The notes under the pieces: model-generated | Databases searched by the model: none | Seen by the model: only the letters and a program-made list of their open reading frames with translations | Told to the model about the DNA's origin: nothing | In this document: piece by piece, positions 8,305 through 16,178 of the stretch | Position numbering within the stretch: position 1 is the first letter of the stretch | Layout of the letters: each line of letters opens with the position of its first letter | Position numbers and translations under genes: made by a program | IMG/VR virus record: IMGVR_UViG_3300025141_014188 | Span: 1 to 30,752 of that record | Direction: 5' to 3' (one strand) | DNA: 30,752 nt | Origin: a virus

Positions 8305-8548
8305 TTATTACCTCAAAGTGTCTATCAATCTCGTAACTATATCGATCAAGAATAAGCAAACTAGTTCCCATTAAAATTGAGGCAGTTGTATCGCCTATCT
8401 GAATCAGAAGGCCAACGTCGTCAGGTACACACGTCACCTGATATGGTAACCTTATTTGTGCATCATCCTCTTCTAATAAGAGACATGTCTCAACACATCG
8501 TAAAATCGACCCCTTAGAAAAAGAGCCAGTTAGACTATGCGCGTTCAG
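8297..8548 (-). CDS. Small ORF of unknown function, no canonical start
   Basis: An open frame runs from just after a stop at about 8552 to a TGA at 8299-8297, at most 84 codons. The product looks protein-like: CVETCLLLEEDDAQIRLPY, then VPDDVGLLIQIGDTTASILM, then LLILDRYSYEIDRHFEVINE. The stop overlaps the ATG of the next gene by eight bases, and the frame overlaps the 3' end of the 75-aa gene, as expected of a real gene in this operon. No in-frame ATG lies near the 5' end. Candidates are CTG at 8548, ATT at 8506 (after AAGGGG) or GTG at 8437. A +1 frameshift from the preceding gene is another possibility. Function unknown. Confidence 0.5.
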   Translation of the reverse strand: MNAHSLTGSFSKGSILRCVETCLLLEEDDAQIRLPYQVTCVPDDVGLLIQIGDTTASILMGTSLLILDRYSYEIDRHFEVINE

Positions 8549-8762
8549 CGCTCAACCGAGTGGCTTCTTGAGCCATTTTATTGATTGTTTCTTCGAGGTT
8601 TTCAATAAAATCCGGATGTGGATATGCAATACCGTCCTCAATGACTAATCGAAATGTGCGTAGATGATCCGTCACATCAGTGCCAGATAAAATTGCAAGT
8701 TGTAAAAGGCGGGCGATCTCCGCAATAGCCGGATCGCCTAGTGTAATACCGTTGTCAGACAT
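8535..8762 (-). CDS. Small helical protein, unknown function
   Basis: The 75-residue protein is not one I can assign a function to. It is predicted mostly helical, with a hydrophobic stretch in IAEIARLLQLAILSGTD and a polar C-terminal helix rich in Glu, Gln and Arg. No catalytic motif or membrane segment is clear. AGGAG precedes the ATG by five bases, a strong ribosome site, and a 64-base gap with a candidate promoter lies upstream. The 3' end overlaps the next small frame. Confidence 0.7.
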   Translation of the reverse strand: MSDNGITLGDPAIAEIARLLQLAILSGTDVTDHLRTFRLVIEDGIAYPHPDFIENLEETINKMAQEATRLSAERA

Positions 8763-8785
8763 TCTTTCTCCTGTAGAATATGTTT

Positions 8786-8814
8786 ATTGTAGTCAAAAAT
8801 ACTGAAAATGTTCA
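8786..8814 (-). promoter_or_regulatory. Candidate promoter, TGAACA type
   Basis: In the gap upstream of the 75-aa gene the minus strand reads TGAACA (8814-8809), a 17-base spacer and TACAAT (8791-8786). The -10 is one base off consensus; the -35 differs at two positions but shares TGAACATTT with the candidate upstream of the SSB gene, and TGAACA recurs before recA. It would drive the 75-aa gene, the small frame and the dUTPase-like gene. Confidence 0.4.
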
Positions 8815-8826
8815 CAGATTATTTCA

Positions 8827-9195
8827 TTACATCTGAAGTTTTTCTAGTGCAGCTTTTCTTCCCTGTACTAGTTCAAATATTACCGACTTACTTCTATCGT
8901 TATAACATATCTCGCCATCATCTAATATGATTTTTATACGAGTATGTTTATTAGATACTTCTTTCCATGCACCAGTAGACGATGGTGTTGACCAAATTGT
9001 AAAGTCATTATTTAAGATCCAAAAAATAGAGTCTTTATGAACACCGGCTCCAATTATCTTACATGGAGTTGACGCAAGAAACTTATCGCTAATTACCGGA
9101 CTGTCCTTATATTCAAGTTCAATTTTTTGTAGTATCCTACTTGAACAACGCTTGGCCAACATCTCGGCCATGGCATGGTGTTTATCATTTGACAT
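8827..9195 (-). CDS. Protein resembling the Fpg/Nei N-terminal domain, lacking catalytic residues
   Basis: The 122-residue protein resembles the beta-sandwich domain of formamidopyrimidine-DNA glycosylases. GAGVHKDSIFWILNND matches the GKyLlweL strand, STGAWKE the LGMTGrw loop, and HTRIKIILDDGEICYNDRSK the HdhvrleldDG..l.f.DpR stretch. It starts MSNDKHHAM, not the catalytic MPELPE, and ends before the helix-two-turn-helix and zinc finger of true Fpg, so glycosylase chemistry is unlikely. It may be a DNA-binding or structural relative. The start is supported by AAGGA eight bases upstream. I base this on pattern similarity only; an unrelated small beta protein is the alternative. Confidence 0.5.
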   Translation of the reverse strand: MSNDKHHAMAEMLAKRCSSRILQKIELEYKDSPVISDKFLASTPCKIIGAGVHKDSIFWILNNDFTIWSTPSSTGAWKEVSNKHTRIKIILDDGEICYNDRSKSVIFELVQGRKAALEKLQM

Positions 9196-9249
9196 TGTGT
9201 ATTTCCTTCATGTACCAATCATAATAATCAAAGAAAGGAATTACATAAT

Positions 9250-9678
9250 TTAAAATAATCTCGGAAGCAAGGTCAATGCAGTGGCATTAAAGCAAATATG
9301 TGCAACAACACCATGCCAAATATTCCCGTGATTGTATCTTAAATAACTCAAATATACAGAGAAGGGTAGTAAAAAAAACGCTGCTTCCCATGAATGTAAA
9401 AAAGAAAATATCAATGCGACTAAAACTGCTGCGACCTTATCATTTCCAAAACGAGAAATTAACTTCCACAAACCTCCACGAAAAACGACTTCTTCAATGA
9501 AGGGAACGGCAATGATTAATAAACAATAAAAAGCCGTAAGTAGCCAGGTCGGTGATGACTGTAGAAAATCCGTTACTATTGCATCAGTCTCTGACTCAGA
9601 ACCAAATGACGTTTGAGCTAGCGATGAAATTACATTTAAAATCACACCAGCGATTCCAACTTTCAAATATTTCATCAT
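9250..9678 (-). CDS. CPBP-family intramembrane metalloprotease
   Basis: The 142-residue membrane protein carries all three motifs of the CPBP (CAAX protease and bacteriocin-processing, formerly Abi) family: EEVVFR at 62-67, FSFLH with His95, and HxxxN at 127-131. Hydrophobic segments lie at about 5-20, 45-62, 83-95, 100-113 and 122-138. Family members are intramembrane endoproteases and, in bacteria, often give immunity to bacteriocins. It is shorter than usual but keeps the catalytic core. Its ATG overlaps the stop of the coiled-coil gene, placing it last in a group that begins with the amidase. Role in the phage is unknown: cleaving a host membrane protein, lysis control or exclusion are all possible. 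Confidence 0.85.
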   Translation of the reverse strand: MMKYLKVGIAGVILNVISSLAQTSFGSESETDAIVTDFLQSSPTWLLTAFYCLLIIAVPFIEEVVFRGGLWKLISRFGNDKVAAVLVALIFSFLHSWEAAFFLLPFSVYLSYLRYNHGNIWHGVVAHICFNATALTLLPRLF

Positions 9679-10025
9679 GAATTTCCATGTGAGCCGGTCA
9701 TTGTATCTACAAGCTCTTGCAACTTATCACGCTCTTCTCTTAAAAACTGAACCTCAACCCTTAGTGCAGCAGTTTCTTCTGTGAGCTTCGTGAACTTTTC
9801 CATAAGTTCATCTCGCCCTTTTCGCTCATCTTCCAATTTGCTCTCTAACACTGCGACCCTTTCACGAAGATCATCACGATAAATGTGTTGTTCACCACGT
9901 TGCTTTTCTTCCAGGTTTGTTCTAATCTCAAGCTTTTTTTGATAGTATTGCCATGCGCCGGCGCCACCTAATGTACCGATTACTGCAATCAATAGTGTTA
10001 TAATATCACTTTGTTCCACGGTCAC
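9675..10025 (-). CDS. Membrane-anchored coiled-coil protein, i-spanin-like candidate
   Basis: The protein is up to 116 residues. One hydrophobic segment (IITLLIAVIGTLGGAGAWQYY, about 8-29) is followed by a long charged coiled coil to near the C-terminus (VAVLESKLEDERKGRDELME and on). A single N-terminal anchor with a periplasmic coiled coil is the plan of inner-membrane spanins, and the gene follows an amidase and a multi-TM protein. No matching outer-membrane lipoprotein is visible, so the label is tentative. The start is GTG at 10025, or GTG at 10019, which has better spacing to AAAGGG. It overlaps the upstream gene by 20 bases and the CPBP gene by 4. Confidence 0.65.
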   Translation of the reverse strand: MTVEQSDIITLLIAVIGTLGGAGAWQYYQKKLEIRTNLEEKQRGEQHIYRDDLRERVAVLESKLEDERKGRDELMEKFTKLTEETAALRVEVQFLREERDKLQELVDTMTGSHGNS

Positions 10026-10395
10026 AACCCTTTCTTAAGCTCTTTGTAAGTCTCTGCTTACCAATCTTCCACCATGCATATGCAACGATTATGTTTTGCA
10101 CAACATAAGTTACCTCCATGACATCATGACGAAAGTGCATAAAATTAATCGCAGTAAGATTAACTAAAGCCAGCAATAAACCATTCTCCCGAAGACGTAG
10201 GCTCTTAGAGCCAAGACCATATAAGATGACCATGGCTGCAGTAATCCCTAATAAGCACCACACTGGAGGAACATGTTGAGGGCGTCCAGGATTAATAAAT
10301 AATAATACCGAACAAATCGCAAGCTCTAAAAGCTCGCTGTCCGAATAGATGAGAATATTTCTCATATTGTGGAAAAACTTTTTTATAGACTTCAC
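10006..10395 (-). CDS. Multi-pass membrane protein, holin candidate
   Basis: The 129-residue protein has a short basic N-terminus (MKSIKKFFHNMR), about four hydrophobic segments (near 23-35, 45-63, 70-88 and 97-112) and a basic C-terminal tail. It begins with a GTG overlapping the amidase stop (GTGA). The amidase has no signal peptide, so a pore-forming partner is expected, and this adjacent membrane protein is the natural holin candidate. I see no sequence feature specific to a known holin class, so the role rests on position and topology. Confidence 0.6.
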   Translation of the reverse strand: MKSIKKFFHNMRNILIYSDSELLELAICSVLLFINPGRPQHVPPVWCLLGITAAMVILYGLGSKSLRLRENGLLLALVNLTAINFMHFRHDVMEVTYVVQNIIVAYAWWKIGKQRLTKSLRKGCDRGTK

Positions 10396-11291
10396 GATAA
10401 ATCCGTTGCTGCATCCAAGACTTTTTGGTTATCAAGACATGCACAATCAATTTTACGTGCAGTTACATGATAATGATTTAGAAATCCAGCAAAATCACCA
10501 GTAACGACACTTGGCGAAACCACATAATCTTCCTTGGGTAGCTCAAACGGAGTATCCGTACAAGCATGTATCGCTTCCCATAGGGCGGCTAGGGCATCCA
10601 ACTGAACAGGATAAAACCCAAGAAAATCTTCGAGCTTACTTCCGTGGACCTTTGCTCCACTAATTATGGGCCTTTCGCCGAACCCTCTAGAGACGTACGT
10701 ATCTTGATATTTTAGGTAATAGGCATTGGATATTTCAACCCCAACGCTTGAATGATTAACTTTACTATTTCCAGCGTGCCATGCAGCGTGCTGCATATCC
10801 ATTGTTTGATATATTGTGCCATCATTGTCAATACAAAATTGTACTGAAACCTTGCGTCTATTCAGGATGTCCACACAAGACTCAGAGCTTAAACACACAT
10901 CCCAATGATTTACAAACATCTTAATTGGTCTTTTCTCTTTTCCAGCATATGATGTATATGCGCCATCAATGATGCCGAGCCCATCTTTATCAAACCAGTG
11001 AACTACCTTGTTCCACTTAATTGGATAAAATTCGCCATTATAAACAATGCTGTCTCTATGGCAACTTGGTCCGGGATCAAAGTCATCCATCTTTGACATA
11101 CGATCCGTATACAGTCGCCGATAAGTGCTGGGCCCGCAATATCCATCTGCTGTAATGCGGTGCTCAACTTGAAATTGAACAATGTTGCTGATTAGAACAT
11201 CATCAAAATCAGAAGCGCCAAACCATGACGGTTGCCACCCCAGATCCTTTGATGTTTTACGATTATAGTCTATTTGTTTTTGTGTAGCCAT
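10392..11291 (-). CDS. N-acetylmuramoyl-L-alanine amidase endolysin
   Basis: The 299-residue protein has an N-terminal peptidoglycan-binding-type repeat (IVQFQVEHRITADGYCGPST, about 37-56) and an Amidase_2/PGRP-like catalytic domain from about residue 90. Likely zinc ligands are His129 (FVNHWD), His275 and Asp282 or Cys283 (HYHVTARKIDC). The motif AAWHAGNS at 169-176 is typical of the family. It should cut the amide bond between muramic acid and the stem peptide. There is no signal peptide. No clear Shine-Dalgarno site precedes the ATG, which is odd for this window. Two membrane-protein genes follow directly, forming a lysis-like group. Confidence 0.9.
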   Translation of the reverse strand: MATQKQIDYNRKTSKDLGWQPSWFGASDFDDVLISNIVQFQVEHRITADGYCGPSTYRRLYTDRMSKMDDFDPGPSCHRDSIVYNGEFYPIKWNKVVHWFDKDGLGIIDGAYTSYAGKEKRPIKMFVNHWDVCLSSESCVDILNRRKVSVQFCIDNDGTIYQTMDMQHAAWHAGNSKVNHSSVGVEISNAYYLKYQDTYVSRGFGERPIISGAKVHGSKLEDFLGFYPVQLDALAALWEAIHACTDTPFELPKEDYVVSPSVVTGDFAGFLNHYHVTARKIDCACLDNQKVLDAATDLS

Positions 11292-11322
11292 TACGTATAA
11301 ATATTACGATAATTGCAATAAG

Positions 11323-13815
11323 CTACCCACACTTTCCATAACCACAAGCGAGACATGTAACACATCCCTCCTGGTATGTTAGGGCATCTTCGCCACATCC
11401 TGGACATGCGCCCCCGCCTGGCTTTGTACCATTCTTAATATACTTCTTCAATACGCGAGACACAACCTTTGCAAAACTAAAAAGATCTGCATCGCGATCT
11501 TTCTGTAATTGCTCAACGACATAATGAATAGGTGCGCCGTGTCTTAACGCAAGAGAAATCATTCTAGTAAAGCCGGCATAGTTTGGATTATCAAAGAGAC
11601 GAACAATATCTTTGATCGTTACCTCATCTCCATTCTCCCCAAAAATTAAATCATAGATGCTATTACGCGTCTTTCTGGAACGCTTTTTAATCCAGCCACT
11701 TGAATACTTGGACGGAATTTCGACAAACTCAGCAAGACCGCCCAAGACCTCGTATGGGCGCCCATCCAATAGTCCGACAAGAATTGTCCACCTTTCTCCC
11801 TTAATCGTTGCATGTTGAATCTCACATGCCATGGCATCCGGACGCTTAGGGGCTGGATGTACTTTAAACTCTATTTTAGACCGATCATCAACCCTGGTGT
11901 TATCTTCTGCGGAGATAAGGACTCCGGTCCGAGATCCTTCCCTATAAACCGTAAAGCCTTTGCACCCGTCTTTCCATGCTTTCATATACACTTTAGAAAC
12001 GATGTCCTTGTCAACATCTTCTGGTAAGTTACACGTTTTTGAAATACCATGACAAACCCACTTTTGCGCTGCAGCTTGAATTTCGACAGACTTTACCCAA
12101 TCAATCTCTTTGCTAGTCGCTCCCCAGTATGGACACGTTTCATCAATTTCATTTTTGCCCGTTACTTCCATCCACTGTTTTACGCCATGATGGTAAACAG
12201 TAAACTCCTGCCACTTATCTCCCATATCATCAATAAAATCGACGCGTGTATCAGCGTCATGCTCCACAATCTTTTTTCTGCGTGTATAGCTTAACAAATA
12301 CGCCGGCTCAATTCCAGATGTTGACTGCGTAAGGCATGACACAGATCCAACCGGTGCTGTTGTTAATAGCGCGATATTTCTTCGCCCATGCTTTTTTCGT
12401 AATTTGTCAATGTCTTTTGGTAAGTTTTTATAAATGCGCTCAAGATATTCATGATTCTCCTCCTTTTGGTGATCATAAACCTCAAATGCCCCACGTTCAG
12501 ATGCCATTTGAATTGACGATGAATATGCGCCAATAGCTAGCTCCCTGTATATTTCCGCTGTTGCATTAACTGACATATCTGAACCGTACCTAAGATTGAT
12601 CGCGGCTAGTGCATCGCCTAGGCCCGTTATGCCGAGGCCGGTTCTTCTGCCTCCTAATGTTGCTTTTCTAATCTTCTTCCACAGATCAACTTCAATACTT
12701 TTTACATGCTTTGACTCAGGATCTTTCTTTATCTTACTTAAAATGCGATCGACTGATTCAGTTTCTAAATCGATAAGATCATCCATTAATCTCTGGGCTT
12801 TCATAACAACGCTGCGAAACTTCACCAGATTGAAACTAGCTGATTCAGTGTACGGATTCTCTACAAAGTTTGTTAAGTTAACAACCATTAGTCGGCAACT
12901 ATCATAAGCAGAAAGAGGGATTTCGGCACACGGATTTGTCGAAATTGTCTTATATCCATCTTCAGCATAGCAATCAGCAGGACTTCCACTTACTATATGA
13001 TCCCAAAATAATGCACCAGGTTCTGCACATTCCCACGCAGCATCAATAAATTTTTCCCATACATCACGAGCATTAACCGTCTTAACAAGAGATGCATCTT
13101 CAACGCTTGATTCAACAGGCCAACGGAGATCATAGTCTTCGTTATTCTCAACACACTGCATAAACTCGTCATTAAAGCGAACTGATATGTTGGCGCCTGT
13201 CACCTTTTTTCTATCTCGTTTAATATCAATAAACGTTTCGATCTCTGGATGCCGACAATCAATTGTAATCATCAATGCCCCTCGCCTTCCTCCTTGTGCG
13301 ACCTCGCGACAAGAATTGGAAAATCTATCCATAAAAACAGCGATGCCATCAGTTGTACGAGCCGCATTTGCAGTAGGCAAACTTTTTGGACGAATATTGC
13401 TTACATCAAAGCCGACGCCTCCACGACGCTTCATGATCTGAACTTGTTCCTGATCAGTAAATAAAATACCACCATATGAGTCTTCAGGCGGGGCAACGAC
13501 AAAACAATTTGATAAGCTTTGAACTTGTGCCTTATTCCCAATGCCGCTAAGCGGTGATCCCTGAGGCACAATTGTCCACTCTGCTAGTAGCTCGTATATT
13601 TCATCTTCGCTCATTGGATTAGGGTACTTCGTTTCTATCCTAGCAAACTCGCCTGCCAATCTTCGATGCATGTCATCAGGAGTTAATTCCTCTACGCCTC
13701 CTTTGCCATTTGGGAGTGCATATTTTCCTGAAAAAACATTGGCAGCTAATTCATCACCATCAAAATAAACCAGACTTGATTCATAAGAATCAGCGACCGT
13801 AAGATCTTTAATCAT
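11323..13815 (-). CDS. nrdJ: Adenosylcobalamin-dependent (class II) ribonucleotide reductase
   Basis: The 830-residue protein is a B12-dependent ribonucleotide reductase, reducing ribonucleotides without oxygen or a second subunit. The redox cysteines are Cys104 (LSNCF) and Cys307 (DSCRLM). The radical site is NPCAEI, with Asn294, Cys296 and Glu298. A C-terminal cysteine cluster (CPGCG, then CLACGYGKCG) matches the extended vitamin-B12-dependent class, and cysteines there probably also re-reduce the active site. It appears full length with no intein. It sits between the helicase and the lysis group and supplies deoxynucleotides for replication. Dependence on cobalamin implies a host that makes or imports B12. 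Confidence 0.95.
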   Translation of the reverse strand: MIKDLTVADSYESSLVYFDGDELAANVFSGKYALPNGKGGVEELTPDDMHRRLAGEFARIETKYPNPMSEDEIYELLAEWTIVPQGSPLSGIGNKAQVQSLSNCFVVAPPEDSYGGILFTDQEQVQIMKRRGGVGFDVSNIRPKSLPTANAARTTDGIAVFMDRFSNSCREVAQGGRRGALMITIDCRHPEIETFIDIKRDRKKVTGANISVRFNDEFMQCVENNEDYDLRWPVESSVEDASLVKTVNARDVWEKFIDAAWECAEPGALFWDHIVSGSPADCYAEDGYKTISTNPCAEIPLSAYDSCRLMVVNLTNFVENPYTESASFNLVKFRSVVMKAQRLMDDLIDLETESVDRILSKIKKDPESKHVKSIEVDLWKKIRKATLGGRRTGLGITGLGDALAAINLRYGSDMSVNATAEIYRELAIGAYSSSIQMASERGAFEVYDHQKEENHEYLERIYKNLPKDIDKLRKKHGRRNIALLTTAPVGSVSCLTQSTSGIEPAYLLSYTRRKKIVEHDADTRVDFIDDMGDKWQEFTVYHHGVKQWMEVTGKNEIDETCPYWGATSKEIDWVKSVEIQAAAQKWVCHGISKTCNLPEDVDKDIVSKVYMKAWKDGCKGFTVYREGSRTGVLISAEDNTRVDDRSKIEFKVHPAPKRPDAMACEIQHATIKGERWTILVGLLDGRPYEVLGGLAEFVEIPSKYSSGWIKKRSRKTRNSIYDLIFGENGDEVTIKDIVRLFDNPNYAGFTRMISLALRHGAPIHYVVEQLQKDRDADLFSFAKVVSRVLKKYIKNGTKPGGGACPGCGEDALTYQEGCVTCLACGYGKCG

Positions 13816-13827
13816 TTGTTGTTGTTC

Positions 13828-15228
13828 CTACTCTAACTTTTTGGATACTTCACGCCACTTGGCTCTTAATAGCTCTTTTGCAGAACTGCTGTCTTGGCCG
13901 ACTGCTTCATTCAGCGTTAGTTCTGATTCATCTAATAATGTAATTCGAGATTGCGCGGTGTTAATGAGCATTGGAAATAAAATGCCATCTCTTCCTGCTC
14001 GATTCTTCGCGACGTAGAGGCGCCCGTGGCCGGTTGCCTTCTCCATTGCTTTCCTGGAGATAGAAATAACCACATCTGCAACCATTGCCTTGCCGTATGC
14101 TTCGGACATATTTTCAAGGCCTACAATATCTGAATTTGCTGAATCTCTATTTGCCTGGCTTGCAGTCCATACAGGGATGTTTATTTCCATTGCAAGATTT
14201 CGCAGCTCCTCGTATACAAGCTTTAGTTCATGACGTAAAGAATCATATGCTTTTGTGGATTTCATAATATCAGCATAGTCGACAACAATTAAACTGGGTT
14301 TAAATCCCTTTAAAGATAATTTTTCAATATGATTTCGAATTGTTATAACAGATGCTGCACCGGTTGGATATTCTTTGATGATCAGCCTACCAAGCTCTTC
14401 TTTTTCATAAAAATCTAGAACTTTTTTCTTTGATGACATCAAATCATTAATATCGATGTTGGTCAAATTTGAATCATATCTTCTACCGACTGCTGTCTCT
14501 GTTAGCTCAAAAGTATAATGCAAAACATTTTTGCCACTTCTTAATGCATTAGCACCCATTGCGACCAAGTAGTGTGACTTACCGACGCCAGTATTCGCCG
14601 TTACGACACCGATCTCGCCACGACCCAGTCCACCATCAAGAATATCAGGAGCGTCGATGCGAGGCAGGCCGGTTGGGCATGGAATACGATGTGCTTTCAC
14701 AAACCGAGCCTCAATATCTTCATGAAAATCATGGCCAATTGAATGAGGCATACCAATCGAGACTGCATCTTTCATCAAGCTAATAACACTATCAAACTTA
14801 TCAGTCTGAATAAGCTCTACTGCTTTATGCAAAGCATCTTTAAATGCTTGACGCTTACAAAAGTCAAGTGCCTTATCCTTAACGTAGCCAATATCTCCTG
14901 GATGAGGATTTGATTTTAGGCGATGCAAGAACTCCACAATCTGATCACGCAAGATAATATCCTGACCCTCTGATAGGTCTTCCCTGATTATGCTAATCAA
15001 AAGCTGAAGGGTTGGAAATGCCTTATATTGCTCGTAATATCTGAAGTACAAGCGGGTGAGATACTTCAGGTAATTCAACTCAAAAAAGGTAGGCAGCATA
15101 ACTTCATACATCTGCGATGCCCACTCACGATCCATCAATAGACCCTGAAATATCTTTTCTTGATATGGTTTACCGTATTGTGAAAAACATGATACGTTTC
15201 CCGTTAAATCAACTGCCACTTCTTGCAT
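13828..15228 (-). CDS. dnaB: Replicative DNA helicase, DnaB-type
   Basis: The protein of about 466 residues has an N-terminal helical domain and a RecA-like motor. GRGEIGVVTANTGVGKSH holds the Walker A motif near residue 215, LIVVDYADIM is the Walker B strand, and a DnaB-type QANRDS segment is present. A segment equivalent to the C-terminal basic motif reads LYVAKNRAGRDG. It unwinds duplex DNA at the fork as a hexamer. The start is ATG 15228, with a GTG three bases upstream also possible, right after the exonuclease stop. No primase gene lies in the window. Confidence 0.92.
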   Translation of the reverse strand: MQEVAVDLTGNVSCFSQYGKPYQEKIFQGLLMDREWASQMYEVMLPTFFELNYLKYLTRLYFRYYEQYKAFPTLQLLISIIREDLSEGQDIILRDQIVEFLHRLKSNPHPGDIGYVKDKALDFCKRQAFKDALHKAVELIQTDKFDSVISLMKDAVSIGMPHSIGHDFHEDIEARFVKAHRIPCPTGLPRIDAPDILDGGLGRGEIGVVTANTGVGKSHYLVAMGANALRSGKNVLHYTFELTETAVGRRYDSNLTNIDINDLMSSKKKVLDFYEKEELGRLIIKEYPTGAASVITIRNHIEKLSLKGFKPSLIVVDYADIMKSTKAYDSLRHELKLVYEELRNLAMEINIPVWTASQANRDSANSDIVGLENMSEAYGKAMVADVVISISRKAMEKATGHGRLYVAKNRAGRDGILFPMLINTAQSRITLLDESELTLNEAVGQDSSSAKELLRAKWREVSKKLE

Positions 15229-15231
15229 CAC

Positions 15232-16176
15232 TCACCGTTTATTCAAAATATTCATGGATAAAAATAACGAACTTGGGTCAAAGTTTATAAGCCCAAACTT
15301 ACGAAGACTTCTTAAAAACGACAATTTGTCATATTTTTTCTCATTAATTTCTAAACTTCCTTCAATTTGTTGAATTTGTGTCGCTGCGAGATTGGAAATA
15401 TCGAGACACATAAGTTTTAAATTACGCTTAATGAGATCTTTATTATCAATTATATCTTGATAAATACGCACCCTTGAAGTTTCTTGTAACTGCTCACACT
15501 CTGTAAATAGGAGATCGGGTAACACTTGTTCTTCAGTTTGTAGGACAGCGAATCTTTTTGCCATTGTCTTTAACCCTACTCCCTTAACACCGTTAATGTT
15601 ATCACTAGAATCTCCTACACAGGCTCTAGCTAGTGCAACATTATTTGGATGAACATGCAATTTTTCAAGTACATCTTCAACAGTTATCCTTCTTTTTTGT
15701 CCTGGTGACCAAATTGTCACTCTATTATCGACGAGTTGATAAAAATCTTTATCGCTTGATACTATCATGAGCTCATCATTTTTGAACTTATATCTTGCAC
15801 AATAGCCTATTACATCATCTGCCTCACAATCCTTAACGTAATGTTGGTACACAGGGAGGTTTCTTAGGCATTTTGTTAGAAATGCAACTTGACCGATTCG
15901 GTTCGAAGAAGTATCTGGTATATCATCTTCATAATACCTGTTAAACTTTTGAGGCTTTCTGCCCTGTTTATAATCGCTGTATATTGCCCGCCGGCGGAGA
16001 CTTCCTCCACCTTCCCAAAATACATGTACCTGCTTGGGGTTAAACTGCCTACATAGATTCCCTATGCCTCGTAAAAAACCAACAACGCCTCCGGCAGGAT
16101 CACCGTTATTTGTCATTGAGGGATTCGCGGCATAGTGACGCATAAACATGTTTAGGCCGTCAACCAACAGAATCAT
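15232..16176 (-). CDS. 5'-3' exonuclease / flap endonuclease
   Basis: The 314-residue protein is a FEN-family nuclease like T4 RNase H and T5 exonuclease. Metal-binding acidic residues occur in the family's order: LLVDGLN near the N-terminus, DCEADDVIG, SSDKDFYQL, and GDSSDNINGVKGVG, which leads into the helix-hairpin-helix. YSDYKQGRK matches the conserved YKxxR segment. It removes RNA primers and 5' flaps during lagging-strand synthesis. GGAG precedes the ATG by five bases, and the gene is two bases from the recA stop. Like the two polymerase genes, it stands as a separate protein instead of being fused to a Pol I. Confidence 0.93.
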   Translation of the reverse strand: MILLVDGLNMFMRHYAANPSMTNNGDPAGGVVGFLRGIGNLCRQFNPKQVHVFWEGGGSLRRRAIYSDYKQGRKPQKFNRYYEDDIPDTSSNRIGQVAFLTKCLRNLPVYQHYVKDCEADDVIGYCARYKFKNDELMIVSSDKDFYQLVDNRVTIWSPGQKRRITVEDVLEKLHVHPNNVALARACVGDSSDNINGVKGVGLKTMAKRFAVLQTEEQVLPDLLFTECEQLQETSRVRIYQDIIDNKDLIKRNLKLMCLDISNLAATQIQQIEGSLEINEKKYDKLSFLRSLRKFGLINFDPSSLFLSMNILNKR

Positions 16177-16178
16177 CT

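Noticed and set aside
11296-11303. T4-late-promoter-like TATAAATA on the plus strand
   Set aside because: It points away from every gene; there are no plus-strand genes for it to drive, so it is probably chance in an AT-rich gap.
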